A stretch of DNA of 64,000 nt. Origin: Deinococcus frigens DSM 12807. Its GTDB lineage: Bacteria > Deinococcota > Deinococci > Deinococcales > Deinococcaceae. Both the position numbers and the translations under genes were made by a program. This document shows, in pieces, positions 59,132 to 64,000 of the stretch (its first letter is position 1; every line of letters starts with the position of its first letter). Location: NCBI RefSeq assembly GCF_000701425.1, contig NZ_JNIW01000009.1, positions 33,022-97,021 of the forward strand, in the 5' to 3' direction. The notes beneath the pieces are model-generated. The model was not told where the DNA came from. It ran no database searches and worked only from the letters and a program-made list of their open reading frames with translations.

Positions 59132-59942
59132 GGTTGTGGCAAGTTATTGGCAGCAGGGAAGTGGAGGAGTCTCAGAAACGGAGGCGGCCTGAAGTTCAGG
59201 CCGCTTGCTGCACCACCTCGCGCCAGAGGTGGAACGCCCGTTTCTGGTGATGACGACGGCGATGAGCGCGAACGGTGGAGCGGGCTGGGTGATGAAGGTT
59301 CGTGATGCGAGCGTGCAGATCGAGAAACCCTTGTGCTCGTCTTCGAGACCTGAACCCGCGTTGCTGGCGCTCCTGTCGTCGTGTGGGGCGATGGGATTGC
59401 TCAATCAGGTTATTGCAGCGAGCCGTGGACACGACCTGGACGTGCTCCACGCTGTGGAGCACGGGAAGCTCGCGAATGGCTGCACCATAGCTCCAGAGCT
59501 TGTCGGTATGGACGGTGACTGGGACGTCATGTTCGCCCAGCAGCCGGCCGAAGAAGGACTTGGCCGCCTCAGTGTCACGGTATCGCTGAAGGAGAACGTC
59601 CAGGACTACGCCGTTTCCATCGACCGCCCGCCACAACCAATGAGTAATGCCGCCCACGTCCACGTGCATTTCGTCGAGATGCCACCGGGAACCCCCTCGG
59701 GGTTCCCGGTGGCGGAGGCCCTGGGCAAGCTGATCACTGAACTTGATGCACCACGTGCGGATGGATTCACGAGTCACGCATACACCCCGTTCCAACAGGA
59801 GTTCTTCAACATCTCGGTAGCTCAGCGTGAACCGGTGATAGAGCCACACGGCATAGCCGATCACAGCGAGGGGGAACCGGTAGCCGGGAAGCTTCTGACC
59901 GCTCAGCACCGCGTCACCCTACCAAAACAACTTGCCATAACC
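59132..59942 (-). mobile_element. IS6-family insertion sequence
   Basis: About 811 bp bounded by imperfect terminal inverted repeats, GGTTGTGGCAAGTTATT (59132-59148) and the complement of GGTTATGGCAAGTTGTT (59926-59942), 15 of 17 matching, enclosing one transposase gene. Size fits the IS6/IS26 family. Flanking 8-mers (GGGCATGC and CTGTGCCG) differ, so there is no intact target duplication. Confidence 0.85.
59196..59909 (-). CDS. IS6-family DDE transposase
   Basis: 237 residues from GTG 59909, the usual length. YRDVEELLLERGV near the N-terminus and the catalytic triad in WHLDEMHVDVGG, VHTDKLWSY and NNLIEQSHRPTRRQ match the IS6/IS26/IS240 family, which moves by replicative cointegrate formation. 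The gene is intact and fills the element. Confidence 0.95.
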   Translation of the reverse strand: MLSGQKLPGYRFPLAVIGYAVWLYHRFTLSYRDVEELLLERGVCVTRESIRTWCIKFSDQLAQGLRHREPRGGSRWHLDEMHVDVGGITHWLWRAVDGNGVVLDVLLQRYRDTEAAKSFFGRLLGEHDVPVTVHTDKLWSYGAAIRELPVLHSVEHVQVVSTARCNNLIEQSHRPTRRQERQQRGFRSRRRAQGFLDLHARITNLHHPARSTVRAHRRRHHQKRAFHLWREVVQQAA

Positions 59943-60007
59943 CTGTGCCGGGAAGGCAGCGTGCCGAATGCATCTTACTTTCCTATTTTCGCTTATTGCT
60001 TTTATGA

Positions 60008-60013
60008 TAAGAT
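60008..60013 (+). promoter_or_regulatory. -10 element and dyad before the antitoxin gene
   Basis: TAAGAT ends 6 nt before ATG 60020, again leaderless spacing; TATGAT at 60003-60008 is an alternative. CTTAT (59992-59996) and ATAAG (60007-60011) form a dyad over this promoter, a plausible antitoxin operator. Confidence 0.45.
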
Positions 60014-60019
60014 TTGGAT

Positions 60020-60442
60020 ATGACTGCCTCCGTGTTTGAACCCAAACCCGCTGAACAGGGTCAGCTTCAGGCACTGGCCCAGCAGCTTGAACAGGGTGCG
60101 TCCGTGCTAATCAACCTGCCCGGTCAGCCGCCCCTGGAAGCCTCACCTGTTCTGGTGGAATTGCTCAAGGCCAGTCTCAAGGAGTTTGGCGAGGGCCACG
60201 GAGTGACCCTCCTGACTAGCAAACGCGAACTCAGTACGGCTGAAGCTGCTGAACTCCTGGGCATCAGCCGCCCGCACCTGATCAACACCCTGCTGGGCGG
60301 CGGCACCCTCCCCTACCGCATGGTGGGTACACACCGCCGCCTCGCCCTGGCGGACGTGCTGCGCCATCAAGCTGAGCGCGAACGGCAGCACGCCCTGCTT
60401 GACGAGATCACGGCGGAAGAACAGGCTGCCGGGCTGTACTGA
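60020..60442 (+). CDS. Excisionase-type HTH antitoxin
   Basis: 140 residues. The C-terminal half is a MerR/excisionase-like helix-turn-helix (LSTAEAAELLGISRPHLINT, about 74-93), followed by RLALADVLRHQ, as in antitoxins paired with PIN-domain toxins. ATG 60020 is preferred over TTG 60014. The stop is 2 nt before the toxin's TTG, so they are coupled. It probably represses its own promoter and neutralises the neighbouring PIN protein. Confidence 0.82.
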   Translation: MTASVFEPKPAEQGQLQALAQQLEQGASVLINLPGQPPLEASPVLVELLKASLKEFGEGHGVTLLTSKRELSTAEAAELLGISRPHLINTLLGGGTLPYRMVGTHRRLALADVLRHQAERERQHALLDEITAEEQAAGLY

Positions 60443-60444
60443 AC

Positions 60445-61026
60445 TTGCCGCCCAGACTCTTTCTGGATGCCAATGTGCTGTACATGGCGTTGCTGCGTGA
60501 CCTGCTCCTGAGACTGGCGGTGGAAGGTGTCTGTCAGGTTCACTGGTCTGCCGAGGTGCAGCGCGAGTGGAAACGGCATCTGGTAGACGATGCTGGATAC
60601 GCCGAGACAGCAATCGCCCGGACCCAGGCACGGATGGACGCCGCCTTCCCCCAAGCCCAGGTCACTGACTACCAGGGGCTGATCCCCGAACTCTCCCTGC
60701 CTGATGCGGCGGATCGCCACGTCCTGGCTGCTGCTGTGCAGGCCAGGGCCAACGTGCTGGTGACATTCAACCTGAAGGACTTCCCACCGGGGGTGCTGGA
60801 TGAACACGTCATCGTCCCGCTGCACCTAGATGCGCTGCTGCCTCGCCTGTGGACGGAATCGCCAGACGGCTTTCGACTGGCACTCGGAAGACTCGTGGCC
60901 TCGCTGAAAGCGCCGCCTATGGACCTGGAGGACATCGCCACAGCACTGGAAAAACTCCAGATGCCTCAAACGGCCATGCTGCTGCGAGAAGAGGTCGAAG
61001 CGGTGGACGGTCAGCCTGCGGGTTAG
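60445..61026 (+). CDS. PIN-domain ribonuclease toxin
   Basis: 193 residues starting at TTG 60445. PIN fold: RLFLDANVLYMALLRD with the first catalytic Asp at residue 8, the middle acidic residues in DAADRHVLAAA (about 88-98), and VLVTFNLKDFP near 110. The longer C-terminal tail is typical of the PIN_3 group. It would cleave RNA when free of antitoxin. The pair sits between two insertion sequences. Confidence 0.85.
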   Translation: MPPRLFLDANVLYMALLRDLLLRLAVEGVCQVHWSAEVQREWKRHLVDDAGYAETAIARTQARMDAAFPQAQVTDYQGLIPELSLPDAADRHVLAAAVQARANVLVTFNLKDFPPGVLDEHVIVPLHLDALLPRLWTESPDGFRLALGRLVASLKAPPMDLEDIATALEKLQMPQTAMLLREEVEAVDGQPAG

Positions 61027-61144
61027 TTCCGCCCTGGCAGGTGTCAGATGGAAACGGAAAAAACTTCAGGTGGGTACCTGAACCGCGCGCATATCGCGTC
61101 GTCGGCAGAGGCCACGGTGCCTGGAGACAGTACAGTGCATTTCC

Positions 61145-61375
61145 ATGGTCGTTGGACTACCACGCCGAACTCCATTTGAACACTATGCAGTGACCCTCGT
61201 GCTGCTTGTCCTCGACGAGGACCGTGGGACGAAGCCACGCCGCGCCCACCTCTGGTACGCCGAAGGTGAACCAGAGATGCCCCCTACGGTTCCCACGTCT
61301 GAGTGGGAGGGGATTCGGGAATGGACAGTACAGGGCGACGGCTACGCGGTGTGGTTTGAAATTGCAAGGGTTTAG
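61145..61375 (+). CDS. Possible small hypothetical protein, 76 aa
   Basis: 76 residues with ordinary composition, but no Shine-Dalgarno and no recognised family. Its stop lies immediately before the probable left end of the ISL3 element, so its C-terminus may have been cut by that insertion. TACAGT 8 nt before the ATG could be a -10 box. Confidence 0.33.
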   Translation: MVVGLPRRTPFEHYAVTLVLLVLDEDRGTKPRRAHLWYAEGEPEMPPTVPTSEWEGIREWTVQGDGYAVWFEIARV

Positions 61376-61376
61376 T

Positions 61377-63040
61377 GGTTCTTGCACGCTTTTGGTGCAT
61401 CCTCGTCTGCCCGTGATGTTATGAGGGATGATTGATCTCGAGCCGCTTTCCGCAGCGCTCTTTCCAGACAGCGCACTGACCATCCTCTCCATCTCGCGGG
61501 GAAACGATCAGCATCTGATCGTTTCTGCCAGAACTTCTGGGGGCCAGCCGGCATGTCCCTGCTGCCAGACGGTGTCCACCAGCCTTCACAGCCACTACCC
61601 GAGAACGCTGGCCGACTTGCCGTGCTTTGGTCAGGGTGTTCAACTTCAACTCTGTGTCCGGCGGTTTCGCTGTCGAGAACGTACCTGTCCCCGACAGGTG
61701 TTTTGTGAGCGCCTCGACGGCGTTGCGCTGCGGTCGGCACGGATGACTCAGCGGCTCACCGGTACCCTTCAAGGAACAGCGCTTCAGAGCGGGGCGAGCG
61801 TCGGTCGGCGTATCGGGCGAACCTGGGGCATTGACCGTTCTCGCACCACGTACCTGCGGGTCATGCGTCGCATGACCCCTGTGCCACGGGTAAAGCCCCT
61901 CAAGTACATCGGTGTCGACGATTTTGCCTTCAAGCGTGGTTCGCTTTACGGCACGCTGATCATTGACCTGGAGACCGGTCAGCCGGTCGAAGTTCTCCCT
62001 GATCGGACGGCCACGACACTGGCCCACTGGCTCCGGGACCATCCTGAGCTTGAGCTGGCGACGCGGGACCGGTCCACCGAATATGCTCGGGGACTGAATG
62101 AGGGTGCGCCCCAGGCCCAGCAGGTCCTGGACCGCTGGCATCTGGTCAAGAACCTTCGGGAAGCGCTGGAACGCCAGGTTCAGCGGCATCAGAAGGAGAT
62201 GAAGCTGGCGCTCGCCCTGGAGGGGGAGCACACCGTGCTCCCCCTTTGCCCCCACTCAGCTGAACAATCGAGTCAGGACGTCACGGTGCAGAAACAAGCG
62301 CAATATGCCGAGCTGTACGCCCAATTTCAGCGGGGGCACAGTATCGCGGCCATCGTCAGAGCGACGGGCGTCCACCGGGCGACTGTTCACTGGGCCATTC
62401 GGTGCCGGGGACAGGTCAGTCGGCGGCGGCATGCCCGGCCCGCTGGGATCCTCACGCCGTTTCAAACGATCCTGACTGAGCGCTGGGAGGCAGGCTGCCG
62501 GAATGCCAGCCAGCTGTACCGCGACCTCGTTCAAGCGGGCTATGCGGGTTCAAAGCGCCGCGTGATTCTGTGGGCCCAGGAACGACGGGAGGTTCCTGCA
62601 CCGACGACGCCCGGCTCATTCAGAACGTCTGCCCTCAGAAACCGGTTTCCTGAAGTTGGACGAAGCAACTCAGCATCGTCGCTGACAGTGAAAGCAGCGT
62701 CCTGGCTGCTGTTTTCGTTTCCTGAAGACGTTGAGGAAGACCAGCAGGGACTCATCAGACGGCTCCAAACCTGTGCGCCACTTCGCCAGGCCCAGGAACT
62801 CGTCCACTCGTTCCGGACCATGCTTCGCACCCGTCACGATGAAAGCTACCCGTCCTGGGCCGAGCAGGTTCAGGCCAGTGGCCTGACCGACCTGATTAAT
62901 TTTGCTAAAGGTCTTCAGCGAGAAGGGTCAGCGCTGCTCTCAGCGCTGACCCTTCCTTACAGCAACGGCCCGACAGAAGGAGCAGTCAACCGGCTAAAGA
63001 CCATCAAGCGGCAGATGTATGGCCGGGCAGGCTTTGACTC
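61377..63040 (+). mobile_element. ISL3-family insertion sequence, right end missing
   Basis: The left end is placed near GGTTCTTGCACGC (61377) upstream of the transposase. The right end is not visible: the transposase frame departs from the family's C-terminus at about 63038, where sequence belonging to the next element appears to begin. Boundaries are approximate. Confidence 0.55.
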
Positions 63041-63059
63041 AGAAGTTGCACCTGAATAA
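61428..63059 (+). CDS. ISL3-family transposase, C-terminus replaced
   Basis: 543 residues. An N-terminal zinc-ribbon (CPCC near residue 43, then RRFRCRERTCPR) is followed by an HTH and the DDE core (GVDDFAFKRGS, DRSTEYARG, and the Glu of NGPTEGAVNRLKTIKRQMYG). A second HTH-like insert lies near residues 300-375. ISL3 transposases normally end RAGFDLLxxRVL; here it reads RAGFDSEVAPE and stops, consistent with another element inserted there. Confidence 0.9.
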   Translation: MIDLEPLSAALFPDSALTILSISRGNDQHLIVSARTSGGQPACPCCQTVSTSLHSHYPRTLADLPCFGQGVQLQLCVRRFRCRERTCPRQVFCERLDGVALRSARMTQRLTGTLQGTALQSGASVGRRIGRTWGIDRSRTTYLRVMRRMTPVPRVKPLKYIGVDDFAFKRGSLYGTLIIDLETGQPVEVLPDRTATTLAHWLRDHPELELATRDRSTEYARGLNEGAPQAQQVLDRWHLVKNLREALERQVQRHQKEMKLALALEGEHTVLPLCPHSAEQSSQDVTVQKQAQYAELYAQFQRGHSIAAIVRATGVHRATVHWAIRCRGQVSRRRHARPAGILTPFQTILTERWEAGCRNASQLYRDLVQAGYAGSKRRVILWAQERREVPAPTTPGSFRTSALRNRFPEVGRSNSASSLTVKAASWLLFSFPEDVEEDQQGLIRRLQTCAPLRQAQELVHSFRTMLRTRHDESYPSWAEQVQASGLTDLINFAKGLQREGSALLSALTLPYSNGPTEGAVNRLKTIKRQMYGRAGFDSEVAPE

Positions 63060-63095
63060 CGACGGAGAAGCGCTCCCAGCCGGGAGAATCTGAGA

Positions 63096-64000
<905 letters not shown>

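Noticed and set aside
59124..59950. 8-bp target-site duplication for the IS6 element
   Set aside because: The 8 bases on each side (GGGCATGC and CTGTGCCG) do not match in any register tried.

Overview
The window is GC-rich bacterial chromosome with densely packed, often 1-4 bp overlapping genes and many GTG starts. Gene content (double-permease peptide transporters, multi-GAF sensor kinases, XRE/PBP regulators, IS6/ISL3/IS4-type insertion sequences) and repeated -10 hexamers sitting 5-7 nt in front of start codons (leaderless transcription) point to the genus Deinococcus. The species cannot be named from this sequence. No rRNA, tRNA or CRISPR was seen.

Layout. 1-5.4 kb: end of a surface-polysaccharide locus (polytopic membrane protein, small membrane protein, Wzx-like flippase, acyltransferase-3, membrane-anchored GH16 glycanase). 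5.6-7.5 kb: a DppB/DppC permease pair without binding protein or ATPases. 9.1-16.4 kb: a carbohydrate-modification island with UDP-galactopyranose mutase, two glycosyltransferases, a NodS-like methyltransferase, a PIG-L deacetylase and a large protein fusing a glycoside-hydrolase-like barrel to an acyl-CoA-dehydrogenase-like domain. I regard this as the best candidate for an undescribed pathway. 16.7-27.9 kb: glycerol kinase, an arylformamidase-like hydrolase, an iodotyrosine-deiodinase-like flavoprotein, two flavin oxidoreductases, a TPR protein, a GAF sensor kinase and a LivK-type binding protein.

28.0-37.5 kb: a probable peptidoglycan (MurNAc/muropeptide) recycling locus. A GntR regulator, MurQ etherase and serine hydrolase lie on the minus strand. 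Divergent to them are a peptide-type ABC transporter, a broken second binding-protein gene and a NamZ-type (DUF1343) exo-muramidase. A small inverted-repeat element sits inside this operon and 15-bp tandem repeats recur in and after it. 38.1-44.0 kb: a translationally coupled operon for an unusual nucleotide-sugar (RfbF, LhgO-like oxidase, SDR, RfbC-like epimerase, SAF-domain dehydrogenase, GT2), followed by a secreted ricin-lectin/DUF4038 glycosidase.

46.3-58.8 kb: mixed metabolism (methyltransferase, Gfo/Idh/MocA and TIM-barrel sugar genes, glutaryl-CoA dehydrogenase, a modB-modA-regulator operon lacking modC, an orphan sugar-binding protein, an argininosuccinate-lyase paralogue and a PuuD-like amidotransferase). 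At 53.8-54.9 kb an AT-rich segment bounded by a perfect 19-bp inverted repeat abuts a catalytically degenerate tyrosine-recombinase-like gene. From 59.1 kb to the end the DNA is mobile: an IS6-family element, a PIN-type toxin-antitoxin pair, an ISL3-family transposase whose C-terminus looks interrupted, and the start of an IS4-type transposase that runs off the window.
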